Assembly (NCBI GenBank): GCA_964528875.1
Contig: CAZGUI010000023.1
Coordinates: 1-37,085, forward strand
DNA: 37,085 nucleotides
Direction: 5' to 3'
From: Bacteroides_E sp964528875
GTDB lineage: Bacteria > Bacteroidota > Bacteroidia > Bacteroidales > Bacteroidaceae
Positions 8,730-16,909 of the stretch are shown here, one piece after another. A model generated the notes under the pieces. It had not been told where the DNA came from. It did not search any database and was given only the letters and a program-made list of their open reading frames with translations. Position 1 is the first letter of the stretch; every line of letters starts with the position of its first letter. A program made the translations under genes and the position numbers.

Positions 8730-9659
8730 ATGTTAGAACTAGAAAATTATAAAAAGATAAATCAGTCTTTTAGACGTGAGTTGATTTTCCATATGGGATG
8801 TGATTCTGGATTTTATTCAGAGTTCAACAATATGGTACTAGCCATTATTTATTGTTTATTAGGAGGTATCAAATTTACAATGTATTCTGCAGATGCTAAC
8901 TTTAAGTATAAAGAGGGTTGGAGTGATTATTTTTTACCTTTCTGTGAGGAGGTGGATAATAAATTTCATCATAAATTCAATGCACGTGCTGAAGATCCTT
9001 GGTTTGATATTCATGGATTGGACAGATGGAGGTACATCTGGTGGAGACTAAATAATAAACGGACTTACCTTACTTTTGATTTGTTTTGTAAGTTTCGAAT
9101 GGTCTCGTTTTCTCGACTGAATATTTCTACTCCGATACATGGGCTGGAAGGTGGATTACGTGAGATTACTCGTCAAATAGTAAATATGATATATCGATTT
9201 AATAGTCAAACAGCAGAGGAAATTGAGGATCTTATAAAATCTTTGGATTTATCCCCTAAATATGTTGGTTTTCACATACGAGGAGGAGATAAGTTTGTCG
9301 AACATAAACTAGAGCAATGTGCAGTGTATATTCAAAAAGCTGAACAAAAGACCTCTTTGAGAGATGCCTTTGTCTTATCAGATGATTATACTATTATTGA
9401 AGCTTTGCGGCGAGATTTTCCAACTTGGAATTTTTTTACTCTTACAGGTTCTACCGAAAGAGGGTATTTTCATTCGGATTTTCAGAAGATGGAGGGTATA
9501 GATAAAAAAAAGGATATGATAAAACTTTTTGCTGCTATAGAAATATTGAGGAAATCTGAAGTGTTTGTAGGAACATTCAGTTCTAATCCTGGAATGTTTT
9601 TAGGGATGTGTATGGATAATGTTTATGGAGTAGACTATGATGACTGGCTTTTATGGTAA
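8730..9659 (+). CDS. NodZ/GT23-like putative fucosyltransferase
   Basis: The 309-residue protein carries HIRGGDK at about 182-188. This resembles the GDP-fucose binding H-x-R-R/G-x-D-K motif of GT23 alpha-1,6-fucosyltransferases (NodZ, FUT8), and VLSDDYTIIEALRRDFPTW just after it matches the strand-helix that follows in that fold. An ETFSSN-like loop is present as VGTFSSNPGMFLGM near the C-terminus, also family-like. The N-terminal half (FHMGCDSGFYSEFNNMVLAI) resembles the SGFGS/N-type opening of such enzymes. It lies 4 bases after the GT11 gene, giving two different fucosyltransferase-type folds side by side. GT23 membership is moderately sure; the donor sugar is inference. Confidence 0.7.
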   Translation: MLELENYKKINQSFRRELIFHMGCDSGFYSEFNNMVLAIIYCLLGGIKFTMYSADANFKYKEGWSDYFLPFCEEVDNKFHHKFNARAEDPWFDIHGLDRWRYIWWRLNNKRTYLTFDLFCKFRMVSFSRLNISTPIHGLEGGLREITRQIVNMIYRFNSQTAEEIEDLIKSLDLSPKYVGFHIRGGDKFVEHKLEQCAVYIQKAEQKTSLRDAFVLSDDYTIIEALRRDFPTWNFFTLTGSTERGYFHSDFQKMEGIDKKKDMIKLFAAIEILRKSEVFVGTFSSNPGMFLGMCMDNVYGVDYDDWLLW

Positions 9660-9850
9660 TATTTTGTGAGTGGGATTAGTTATGTGAAATACAATTGAAG
9701 TTTCTTTTTTCCTTGCATTCTTAACGTTATTAGGGATATACTCGATAAATTTATGAAAGTCCATGTTTAAAATTGAATCAGAACACATAAGTATTTCATT
9801 TTTTAGCTAATGTTAAAGGCAAAGGCATAAAAAAAACGAATAAACAAATG

Positions 9851-9880
9851 AAACGGCTGTCATTTCAGTCGTTTTATTGT
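9851..9880 (+). terminator. Terminator-like hairpin after the glycan operon
   Basis: AAACGGCTG (9851-9859) pairs with CAGTCGTTT (9866-9874), with one G-T pair and a 6-base loop. The sequence continues TATTGT. The poly-A run at 9829-9836 upstream makes the structure roughly symmetrical, so it might act in both directions. It sits about 190 bases after the last glycan gene and just before the candidate msbA promoter. Confidence 0.6.
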
Positions 9881-9887
9881 ATATTTG
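9880..9887 (+). promoter_or_regulatory. Candidate -7 promoter element for msbA
   Basis: TATATTTG matches TAnnTTTG exactly and lies 27 bases before the ATG at 9915, directly after the terminator-like hairpin. The expected -33 TTTG is not clear because that stretch is occupied by the hairpin. The placement between a terminator and a start codon raises confidence. Confidence 0.5.
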
Positions 9888-9914
9888 CGACCTTAACTTA
9901 TTTAATGTTTTGTA

Positions 9915-11750
9915 ATGAAGGAGTTTATACAATTGATGCGACGCTTTGTGTCGCCCTATAAAAAATACATGGGATGGGCTGTTCTGCTCAATATCTTCTC
10001 TGCTGTCTTCAATGTTTTCTCGTTTACCTTACTTATTCCACTTTTAAGCATCTTGTTTAAAACAGGAGATGTAGAAGAAGTGTATGAATTCATGGCATGG
10101 GGTAGTGGAAATTTTAAAGATGTGGCCATCAATAACTTCTATTATTACTTTACTGAGATGATTCAATCACATGGTGCAATTACCTCTTTGATATTTATTG
10201 GGTTGATGCTTGCATTTATGACTTTGCTGAAGACCTCTTGTTATTTTGCTTCTTCTGCAGTGATGATTCCTTTGCGTACAGGTGTGGTTCGCGACATCCG
10301 TATCATGGTCTATGCAAAGGTGATGCGTCTTCCGATGAGTTTCTTTTCCGAAGAACGTAAGGGGGACATCATTGCTCGTATGAGTGGTGATGTGGGTGAA
10401 GTGGAGAACTCCATTACCAGTTCACTGGATATGCTTATCAAAAATCCTATTCTTGTACTCCTCTATTTTTCTACTTTAATTTTTACCAGTTGGCAACTGA
10501 CACTATTCACCATATTGGTACTTCCTGTTATGGGCTGGATTATGGGACGAGTTGGGCGTAAGCTAAAACGTCAATCACACGAGGCACAATCGAAGTGGAG
10601 TGACACCATGTCGCAATTGGAAGAGACCTTGGGAGGACTGCGTATCATTAAGGCGTTTATTGCTGAAGACCGGATGATTAACCGGTTTACCCGTTGTAGC
10701 AACGAACTTCGTACAGCTACCAATAAAGTGGCCATCAGGCAGGCATTGGCTCACCCTGTAAGTGAGTTTCTTGGAACACTTCTAATTGTTGCAGTCCTAT
10801 GGTTTGGTGGAGCTTTGATTCTGAATGAGAATTCCAGTATAAATGCTCCTACATTTATTTTCTATATGGTGATTCTATATAGTATTATCAATCCATTGAA
10901 AGAATTTGCTAAAGCCGGATATAACATTCCTAAAGGTTTGGCATCTATGGAACGTGTTGATAAGATTTTGAAAGCGGTGAATCCCATCAAAGAGGTTGAG
11001 AATCCTAAACCGTTGAAAGGGTTGAACGATAAAATTGAGTTTACAGACATTTCATTTAGCTATGACGGTACTAAAGAGGTGTTGAAACATATTAATCTGA
11101 GCGTCCCAAAAGGTTCAACGGTTGCTTTAGTGGGGCAGTCGGGATCGGGTAAATCTACGTTGGTTGATCTTCTTCCCCGTTACCACGATGTGCAGCAAGG
11201 CGATATTGTTATTGATGGAACAAGCATTCGTGATGTTAGTTTTAAAGACTTGCGTAGCCTGATTGGAAATGTGAATCAGGAAGCTATCTTATTTAACGAT
11301 AGTATTTTCAACAACATCTCTTTCGGAGTGGAAAATGCAACGATGGAAGATGTTATTGAAGCGGCAAAGATTGCCAATGCACACGATTTTATAATGGAGA
11401 AACCCGAAGGCTATGATACCAATATTGGTGATCGTGGAGGTAAGCTTTCCGGTGGGCAGAGACAACGCATAAGTATTGCTCGTGCTATACTTAAAAACCC
11501 TCCTATTTTGATTCTAGATGAGGCAACATCAGCTTTGGATACTGAATCGGAACGTTTGGTACAAGAGGCATTGGAACGATTGATGAAAACGCGTACAACA
11601 ATAGCTATTGCACACAGGCTCTCGACTATCAAGAATGCCGATGAGATTTGTGTGTTGCACGAAGGTGAGATTGTAGAACGTGGAAATCATGAAGATTTAT
11701 TGGCTCTGAATGGGTATTACAAACGCTTGAATGATATGCAAGCACTTTGA
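9915..11750 (+). CDS. msbA: MsbA-type ABC exporter (fused membrane and ATPase domains)
   Basis: A half-transporter of 611 residues. Residues 1-345 form a six-helix exporter domain, including the SGDVGEVENSI coupling region. The ATPase domain carries Walker A GQSGSGKST at 407-415, signature LSGGQRQR at 511-518, Walker B ILILDEATSALD with D535-E536, and the H-loop AHRLST. It would act as a homodimer in the inner membrane. MsbA-like proteins flip lipid A-core or other lipids outward; the substrate here is inferred from family and from the glycan genes just upstream. A terminator-like hairpin precedes it and a strong terminator follows, so it is probably its own transcription unit. Its codons look more GC-rich than both flanking clusters, consistent with a long-resident gene. 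Confidence 0.85.
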   Translation: MKEFIQLMRRFVSPYKKYMGWAVLLNIFSAVFNVFSFTLLIPLLSILFKTGDVEEVYEFMAWGSGNFKDVAINNFYYYFTEMIQSHGAITSLIFIGLMLAFMTLLKTSCYFASSAVMIPLRTGVVRDIRIMVYAKVMRLPMSFFSEERKGDIIARMSGDVGEVENSITSSLDMLIKNPILVLLYFSTLIFTSWQLTLFTILVLPVMGWIMGRVGRKLKRQSHEAQSKWSDTMSQLEETLGGLRIIKAFIAEDRMINRFTRCSNELRTATNKVAIRQALAHPVSEFLGTLLIVAVLWFGGALILNENSSINAPTFIFYMVILYSIINPLKEFAKAGYNIPKGLASMERVDKILKAVNPIKEVENPKPLKGLNDKIEFTDISFSYDGTKEVLKHINLSVPKGSTVALVGQSGSGKSTLVDLLPRYHDVQQGDIVIDGTSIRDVSFKDLRSLIGNVNQEAILFNDSIFNNISFGVENATMEDVIEAAKIANAHDFIMEKPEGYDTNIGDRGGKLSGGQRQRISIARAILKNPPILILDEATSALDTESERLVQEALERLMKTRTTIAIAHRLSTIKNADEICVLHEGEIVERGNHEDLLALNGYYKRLNDMQAL

Positions 11751-12247
11751 TGATAATAAATCCCTAAATAGCCGGTAAAACTGAATGGGAGCATTTCAAA
11801 ATAGTGCACTCTTACCAATTTTGTATTAACATCAACAAAAAAGTTGACTTTTATAAATATAAATCTTTTCAAGTTTCCCCTCACAACTAACGGGAAGTTT
11901 GGAAAGATTTTTTTTAATCGACCTATTCCTTAATGTTTTTATAAGTATATGTTTAATGTAAGCATCTAATGATTACTCTAATACATAATGTGTAAAGATT
12001 AAAGTATTGAAAAAAAATCAAGAATAGAGTATTCAAAGATTTTAATGCAAGAAGGTTAAAAATATGAAATAAGCAAAATAAACTATTTTTTAGTTTGTAT
12101 TCTTTTCAAGATCAAATGATTATGTCTTGTTTTATGCTTTAGGTTCTTTTTGTTTTTTGGGTTAAAATGCTGTAATCATTTTGGTGTATATTAAAAAATG
12201 TAATAGCTTTACATTCGTTTAATAAAATGAAGGTAAATTAGCTGATA
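11751..12247. other. Intergenic leader of the pigment operon
   Basis: About 500 AT-rich bases hold the msbA terminator and, presumably, the promoter of the pigment operon. No perfect TAnnTTTG lies near 12248; the closest is TACATTCG at 12210-12217, one base off, 30 bases before the start. A TTTG at 12180-12183 is too far from it for the usual 19-21 base spacing. No small ORF or riboswitch-like structure was recognised. Confidence 0.4.
11861..11915 (+). terminator. Strong rho-independent terminator after msbA
   Basis: A 19-base left arm (11861-11879) pairs along its whole length with 11892-11910, with only three G-T pairs and a 12-base loop. The right arm runs into a T-tract of eight T's. It ends msbA transcription about 110 bases after its stop and separates it from the pigment operon. 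Confidence 0.85.
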
Positions 12248-13774
12248 ATGATAGAGCTAAATAATGAGATAGGTATTCAAGATTTAGAAAGAATTATTTT
12301 CAATAATGAGAAAATAAAAATATCTGAGAGTACTATTTGCACAGTAGAGGAGAGCTATGATTTTCTGAAGAGTTTTTCAAACGATAAGATTATTTATGGT
12401 ATAAATACGGGGTTTGGACCTATGGCTCAATACCGTATTGACGATGAGTCACTAAAAGAACTACAATACAATATAATAAGAAGCCATTCTACAGGAGCAG
12501 GTGAAAAGCTGCCCGATATATATGTTAGGGCTGCAATGGTTGCTCGCTTATTCACTTTTTTACAGGGTAAATCGGGTGTACATCCACAAATTGTTTCTTT
12601 ACTGGTTACCTTTATAAACAATGAAATATATCCTTTCGTTCCCGAACATGGTAGTGTAGGTGCTAGTGGTGATTTGGTTCAATTAGCTCACATTATGCTG
12701 ACGTTAATTGGAGAAGGGGAGGTTTCTTTCCATGGAGAATTGAGAGATACTGCGAGTGTTTTGAAGGAATTAAATATTTCTCCATTGGAAATTTACATAC
12801 GTGAAGGATTGTCTGGAGTGAATGGAACCTCTGTTATGACAGGTATTGGTATTGTAAACTTAATCTATGCCAAGAGGTTATTGGATAAAACACTTTATTC
12901 ATCCATTTTGATGAATGAAATAGCATCCTCTTATGATGACTTTTTTGCCACTCCTTTAAATGAGGCTAAGCTCCATGAAGGACAGCGGTATGTAGCTTCT
13001 TTTATGAAAGATAAAGCCAAAGGAAGCAAACGATTATTGAAAAGAAAGGCAGTATTATATGATCAAAAACATACGGAGAAAGTATTTAAGCACAAAGTAC
13101 AACCTTTTTATTCTCTTCGTTGTGTCCCTCAGATTTTAGGGCCAATATACGATCAGTTAGTAAGTACAGAGCAAGTTTTGCTAAATGAAATAAACTCTGC
13201 CGGAGATAATCCAATCATTGACAAAGACACCCAAGATGTTTATCATGGAGGGAATTTTCATGGGGATTACATCTCTTTTGAAATGGATAAACTTAAAATT
13301 GCTATTACTAAGTTGACAATGTTGTGTGAGCGACAAATTAACTATTTGTTTCACGATAAGGTAAATGAAATTTTACCTCCTTTTGTTAATATGGGTGTAC
13401 TTGGATTAAACTATGGTTTACAAGCATCACAATTTACTGCAACATCAACAACGGCTGAGTGTCAAACATTATCCAACCCAATGTATATTCACAGTATCCC
13501 GAATAATAACGACAATCAAGATATTGTGAGTATGGGAACCAATTCAGCACTCTTAACGAAAAGGGTAATTGAAAATTCCTATCAAGTACTATCCGTCTTA
13601 TATATGGGAGTAGTACAGGCCGTTGATATATTAAAAATAGCGGATGATTTAAGTTCTGATACGCGGAAAATATACGATGAAATAAGGAGTTTCTTTCCTG
13701 CTTTTATTGAAGATACCCCTAAGTATAAAGCCATAGAAGAGATGATTGTTTATTTAAAAAAGGTAGCTTTATGA
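12248..13774 (+). CDS. Aromatic amino acid ammonia lyase (HAL/TAL/PAL family), likely tyrosine ammonia lyase
   Basis: The protein has the MIO-forming Ala-Ser-Gly at 139-141 within GSVGASGDLVQLAH, the active-site tyrosine loop YGINTGFG at 50-57, and NPIID and QDIVSMG segments of the family; 508 residues is full length. These lyases remove ammonia non-oxidatively to give trans-cinnamate, 4-coumarate or urocanate. The residues at the usual selectivity site are Ser79-His80, which resembles histidine lyases rather than the His-Leu of Rhodobacter TAL, so sequence alone does not settle the substrate. Its place as first gene of an aryl-polyene operon argues for tyrosine to 4-coumarate, the flexirubin starter. 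It overlaps the next gene by 4 bases (ATGA). No hut pathway genes are nearby. Confidence 0.88.
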   Translation: MIELNNEIGIQDLERIIFNNEKIKISESTICTVEESYDFLKSFSNDKIIYGINTGFGPMAQYRIDDESLKELQYNIIRSHSTGAGEKLPDIYVRAAMVARLFTFLQGKSGVHPQIVSLLVTFINNEIYPFVPEHGSVGASGDLVQLAHIMLTLIGEGEVSFHGELRDTASVLKELNISPLEIYIREGLSGVNGTSVMTGIGIVNLIYAKRLLDKTLYSSILMNEIASSYDDFFATPLNEAKLHEGQRYVASFMKDKAKGSKRLLKRKAVLYDQKHTEKVFKHKVQPFYSLRCVPQILGPIYDQLVSTEQVLLNEINSAGDNPIIDKDTQDVYHGGNFHGDYISFEMDKLKIAITKLTMLCERQINYLFHDKVNEILPPFVNMGVLGLNYGLQASQFTATSTTAECQTLSNPMYIHSIPNNNDNQDIVSMGTNSALLTKRVIENSYQVLSVLYMGVVQAVDILKIADDLSSDTRKIYDEIRSFFPAFIEDTPKYKAIEEMIVYLKKVAL

Positions 13775-14499
13775 AATATGCATTAGTTACGGGTGGTAGC
13801 CGTGGAATAGGTAGAGCTATTTGTTTGGACCTTGCTGAGAAAGGATATCATGTTTTAATAAACTATCAGAGCAATGTTGTTGAGGCTCAAAAAACATTAG
13901 AGCTTGTACAGGAAAAAGGTTCTGATGGTGAATTAATGCAGTTTGATGTTGTCAATAAGAAGGAGGTTTTAGAAAAACTTCAAGCGTGGAAAGAAAACCA
14001 CAAAGACGATTATATTGAGGTCTTAATTAATAATGCAGGAATTCGCAAAGATAATTTGCTGCTTTGGATGATGGACGAGGAGTGGGATTCGGTTACAGAT
14101 ATAACCATCAAAGGATTCTATAACGTAACACAAGCGTTATTGAAAGATATGTTGGTCGCAAAATTTGGCCGAATTATTAATATTGTTTCACTATCGGGCA
14201 TTAAAGGTATGCCTGGGCAAACGAACTATTCTGCAGCTAAAGGAGCTGTGATTGCTGCTACTAAGGCATTAGCACAAGAAGTAGGACGTAAGAAAGTGAC
14301 TGTAAATGCTATTGCTCCAGGATTCATACGTACGGACATGACCGATGATTTAGACGAAAAAGAGTTGAAGAAGTTAGTTCCTATGGGACGTTTTGGTAAC
14401 CCCGAGGAAGTAGCTTCTCTCGTCGGTTTTTTAGTATCGAAAGAAGCAGAGTATATTACAGGAGAAGTTATTTCAATTAACGGAGGTTTATATACCTAA
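13771..14499 (+). CDS. FabG-type 3-oxoacyl-ACP reductase
   Basis: A classical short-chain dehydrogenase of 242 residues: NADPH-binding TGGSRGIG at 7-14, NNAG at 87-90, catalytic Ser140, Tyr153 and Lys157 (NYSAAKGA), and the C-terminal GEVISINGG. It would reduce the beta-keto group on the ACP-bound polyene intermediate in each extension cycle. It is the only ketoreductase in the cluster, so it must serve every cycle unless the housekeeping FabG helps. It starts within the lyase stop codon and is followed 4 bases later by a ketosynthase. The product is probably dedicated to the pigment rather than to fatty acid synthesis. Confidence 0.92.
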   Translation: MKYALVTGGSRGIGRAICLDLAEKGYHVLINYQSNVVEAQKTLELVQEKGSDGELMQFDVVNKKEVLEKLQAWKENHKDDYIEVLINNAGIRKDNLLLWMMDEEWDSVTDITIKGFYNVTQALLKDMLVAKFGRIINIVSLSGIKGMPGQTNYSAAKGAVIAATKALAQEVGRKKVTVNAIAPGFIRTDMTDDLDEKELKKLVPMGRFGNPEEVASLVGFLVSKEAEYITGEVISINGGLYT

Positions 14500-14503
14500 A
14501 AGG

Positions 14504-15727
14504 ATGAGTAAGAGAGTTGTTATTACAGGGATGGGAATCTATTCCTGTATTGGAAAAAATCAAACAGAAGTAAAAGATTCATTATATAATGGAAAGTCGG
14601 GTATAGGTCTTGATTTAGAGAGAAAGAAGATGGGATACACCTCTTCTTTAACAGGTATTATTGAGCGTCCTAACTTAAAAGGTATACTAGATAGAAAGGA
14701 GCGAATGTATTTGCCTGAACAAGGTGAGTATGCTGTCGTTGCTACGTTAGAGGCTTTTAAAGAGGCTAAAATAGATAAAGATTTTCTTGAACAGAATGAG
14801 GTTGGTGTTTTATATGGAAATGATAGTAGTACAGAGCCTGTAATTAATGCCATAGATATTATTCGTGAAAAGAAAAACACAATGATGGTAGGATCAAAGT
14901 CGATTTTTCAATCGATGAATTCTACGGTTTCAATGAATCTTTCTGTTATCTTTAAGTTGAAAGGAATAAACTTCACCATTTCCGGTGCTTGTGCAAGTGG
15001 TTCACATTCCATTGGAATGGCTTATTTACTTATTAAGGGAGGTCTTCAAGAGTGTGTACTTTGTGGTGGAGCTCAAGAAGTAAATATATATTCTGTAGGT
15101 AGTTTCGATGGGTTAGGAGCCTTTTCAAATCGTGAATCCGATCCAAAGAAAGCATCTCGTCCCTTTGATAAAGAGCGAGATGGATTAGTCCCCAGTGGTG
15201 GTGCTGCCAGCTTAGTTCTTGAGACTTATGAATCGGCAGTTAAAAGAGGGGCTCCAATTTTAGCTGAAGTCGTAGGTTATGGCTTTTCTTCCAATGGAGA
15301 TCATATTTCAGTTCCTAATGTGGATGGACCTATGCGCTCACTAAACATGGCACTTAAACAGTCGGGAGTAGCTCTTGACGATATAAAATATATAAATGCT
15401 CATGCCACATCTACTCAAATAGGAGATTTGAATGAGGCTAAAGCAATAACAGAAGTATTTAAGGGATATCAACCTTATGTTGCATCTACTAAATCGATGA
15501 CCGGACATGAAATGTGGATGGCCGGTGTGAGTGAAACCATATACTCGGTTTTAATGATGAACAACAACTTTATTGCTCCTAATGTTAATTTTGAGGGGGT
15601 AGAAGAGGGATTTCCGGAAATGTTAATTCCTCAACAACGTGTGGATATGGAATTTGATGCTTTCGTTTCAAACTCCTTTGGTTTTGGAGGAACCAATGCA
15701 GCCCTTGTAGTGAAAAAGTTTAAGTAA
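14504..15727 (+). CDS. Beta-ketoacyl-ACP synthase (FabF-like), complete triad
   Basis: A condensing enzyme of 407 residues in the KAS I/II family. The nucleophile Cys163 lies in GACASGSHSIG, His300 in NAHATSTQIGD and His335 in KSMTGHEMW, with Lys330; the FGFGGTNAALV motif is near the C-terminus. It is therefore predicted active in decarboxylative condensation. It is one of three intact ketosynthases in the operon. Which one primes with the aryl starter and which extends cannot be read directly; closeness to the reductase and first ACP suggests a basic-module role. It is followed 15 bases later by an ACP gene. Confidence 0.92.
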   Translation: MSKRVVITGMGIYSCIGKNQTEVKDSLYNGKSGIGLDLERKKMGYTSSLTGIIERPNLKGILDRKERMYLPEQGEYAVVATLEAFKEAKIDKDFLEQNEVGVLYGNDSSTEPVINAIDIIREKKNTMMVGSKSIFQSMNSTVSMNLSVIFKLKGINFTISGACASGSHSIGMAYLLIKGGLQECVLCGGAQEVNIYSVGSFDGLGAFSNRESDPKKASRPFDKERDGLVPSGGAASLVLETYESAVKRGAPILAEVVGYGFSSNGDHISVPNVDGPMRSLNMALKQSGVALDDIKYINAHATSTQIGDLNEAKAITEVFKGYQPYVASTKSMTGHEMWMAGVSETIYSVLMMNNNFIAPNVNFEGVEEGFPEMLIPQQRVDMEFDAFVSNSFGFGGTNAALVVKKFK

Positions 15728-15742
15728 AACAAACAAAAATAG

Positions 15743-16006
15743 ATGTCGAACAATCAGATGAATAGTGAAATAATTGAGAAAATAAGAAATGTTTTAGCTG
15801 AAGAGTTTGAAGTGGATATAGAAGATATTCAACCGGATGCTCCTTTAATGCAAACATTGGAATTAGATAGTTTGGATTTGGTGGATATGGTGGTGCTTAT
15901 TGAAAATGAATTTGGCTTCACTTTAACACTACAAGACTTTCAACAAATAAAAACATTTCAAGATCTTTATACCTTAATCTTTAAGTTTACTGAAGAAAAT
16001 AAGTAA
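15743..16006 (+). CDS. Acyl carrier protein (first of two)
   Basis: A small acidic protein of 87 residues with the phosphopantetheine site at Ser43 in LELDSLDLVDMVVLIENEFG. It should be a soluble four-helix carrier. The flanking DSLDLVDM fits helix II, which partner enzymes recognise. It needs a phosphopantetheinyl transferase, none of which lies in the window. Its stop overlaps the next start by one base (TAATG), so the LpxL-like acyltransferase is coupled to it and may use this carrier's product. It differs from the second ACP (20570), which suggests separate starter and extender roles, as in proteobacterial aryl-polyene clusters. Confidence 0.95.
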   Translation: MSNNQMNSEIIEKIRNVLAEEFEVDIEDIQPDAPLMQTLELDSLDLVDMVVLIENEFGFTLTLQDFQQIKTFQDLYTLIFKFTEENK

Positions 16007-16887
16007 TGACTGAAAAATGGAAAGGACAGACTAGAGGAGGAGTGCTTGGGTATCTCTTCTTTGTGTATCTAATCCAATTTTTAGGGGTGAGAGTTGCTTA
16101 CATTTTTCTTTCTTTTGTCGTTGTTTATTTTATTCCTTTTGCTCCAAAAGCAACTAAAAGCACTTGGCAATATTCCCGTAAGATTCTAAAAAATGGATAT
16201 ATTAAATCCATAGGTTTCTTGTTTTTGAACTACTATCGATTGGGTCAAATCCTTATTGACAAGGTAGCGATTGGAGCAGGGAAAAAAGATCAATATCATT
16301 TTGAATTTGAGAATTATACTGGCTTTTTAGACCTTTTAGACAGTGATATGGGTGTTATAATGATTGGTGCTCACGTTGGCAATTGGGAAATTGGTGTACC
16401 TTTTTTTGATGAATATGCTAAAAAAATTAATATCGTTATGTACGATAACGAACATGAAAGAATTAAAGCTATTCTTGAAAAGAATCAAACAACACAAACA
16501 TTTAAAGTCATAGCTGTTAATAAAGATAGTTTCAATCATGTTTTTGAAATATCTAAGGCTTTGAATAACAAAGAGTATATTTGCTTTCAGGGAGATAGGT
16601 ATGTCAGTGAAGAGAAAGTTTTAGAATCTACATTATTAAATAAAAAAGCAGACTTTCCGTTAGGCCCATTTTTATTGGCTTCAAAAATGAAAACTCCTGT
16701 AGTTTTCTATTTTGCTATGAGGGAACCCGGAATGACCTATCGTTTTTATTTCTATCAAGCAGATCTTAGCTACGACTCTAAAGAAGGTATGCAAATTCTA
16801 CTGAATCAATATACTTCCATATTAGGTAGTATACTTCAGAAATACCCGGAACAGTGGTTTAATTATTATAGTTTTTGGAAAAATTAA
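16006..16887 (+). CDS. LpxL/HtrB-like lysophospholipid acyltransferase
   Basis: A protein of 293 residues with an N-terminal hydrophobic segment (LGYLFFVYLIQFLGVRVAYIF onward) and the HX4E catalytic motif HVGNWE at 123-128, then FQGDRYVSEEK near 197-207 and PVVFYFAMREPG later. All match the LPLAT family of lipid A late acyltransferases. In this setting it probably transfers an acyl group, perhaps the finished polyene from the ACP, to a lipid or another hydroxylated acceptor at the inner face of the inner membrane. The family assignment is firm; acceptor and donor are inference. It is translationally coupled to the ACP gene before it. Confidence 0.88.
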   Translation: MTEKWKGQTRGGVLGYLFFVYLIQFLGVRVAYIFLSFVVVYFIPFAPKATKSTWQYSRKILKNGYIKSIGFLFLNYYRLGQILIDKVAIGAGKKDQYHFEFENYTGFLDLLDSDMGVIMIGAHVGNWEIGVPFFDEYAKKINIVMYDNEHERIKAILEKNQTTQTFKVIAVNKDSFNHVFEISKALNNKEYICFQGDRYVSEEKVLESTLLNKKADFPLGPFLLASKMKTPVVFYFAMREPGMTYRFYFYQADLSYDSKEGMQILLNQYTSILGSILQKYPEQWFNYYSFWKN

Positions 16888-16909
16888 TTCATGTAAATAC
16901 GAAACACAA

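Noticed and set aside
12248..13774. Histidine utilisation (hutH)
   Set aside because: The fold is shared, but no hutU, hutI or ftcD genes are adjacent and the gene overlaps a polyketide reductase in an aryl-polyene operon.
14560..14880. 106-codon minus-strand ORF within a ketosynthase gene
   Set aside because: It lies fully inside a gene with intact catalytic motifs on the other strand and has no family features.
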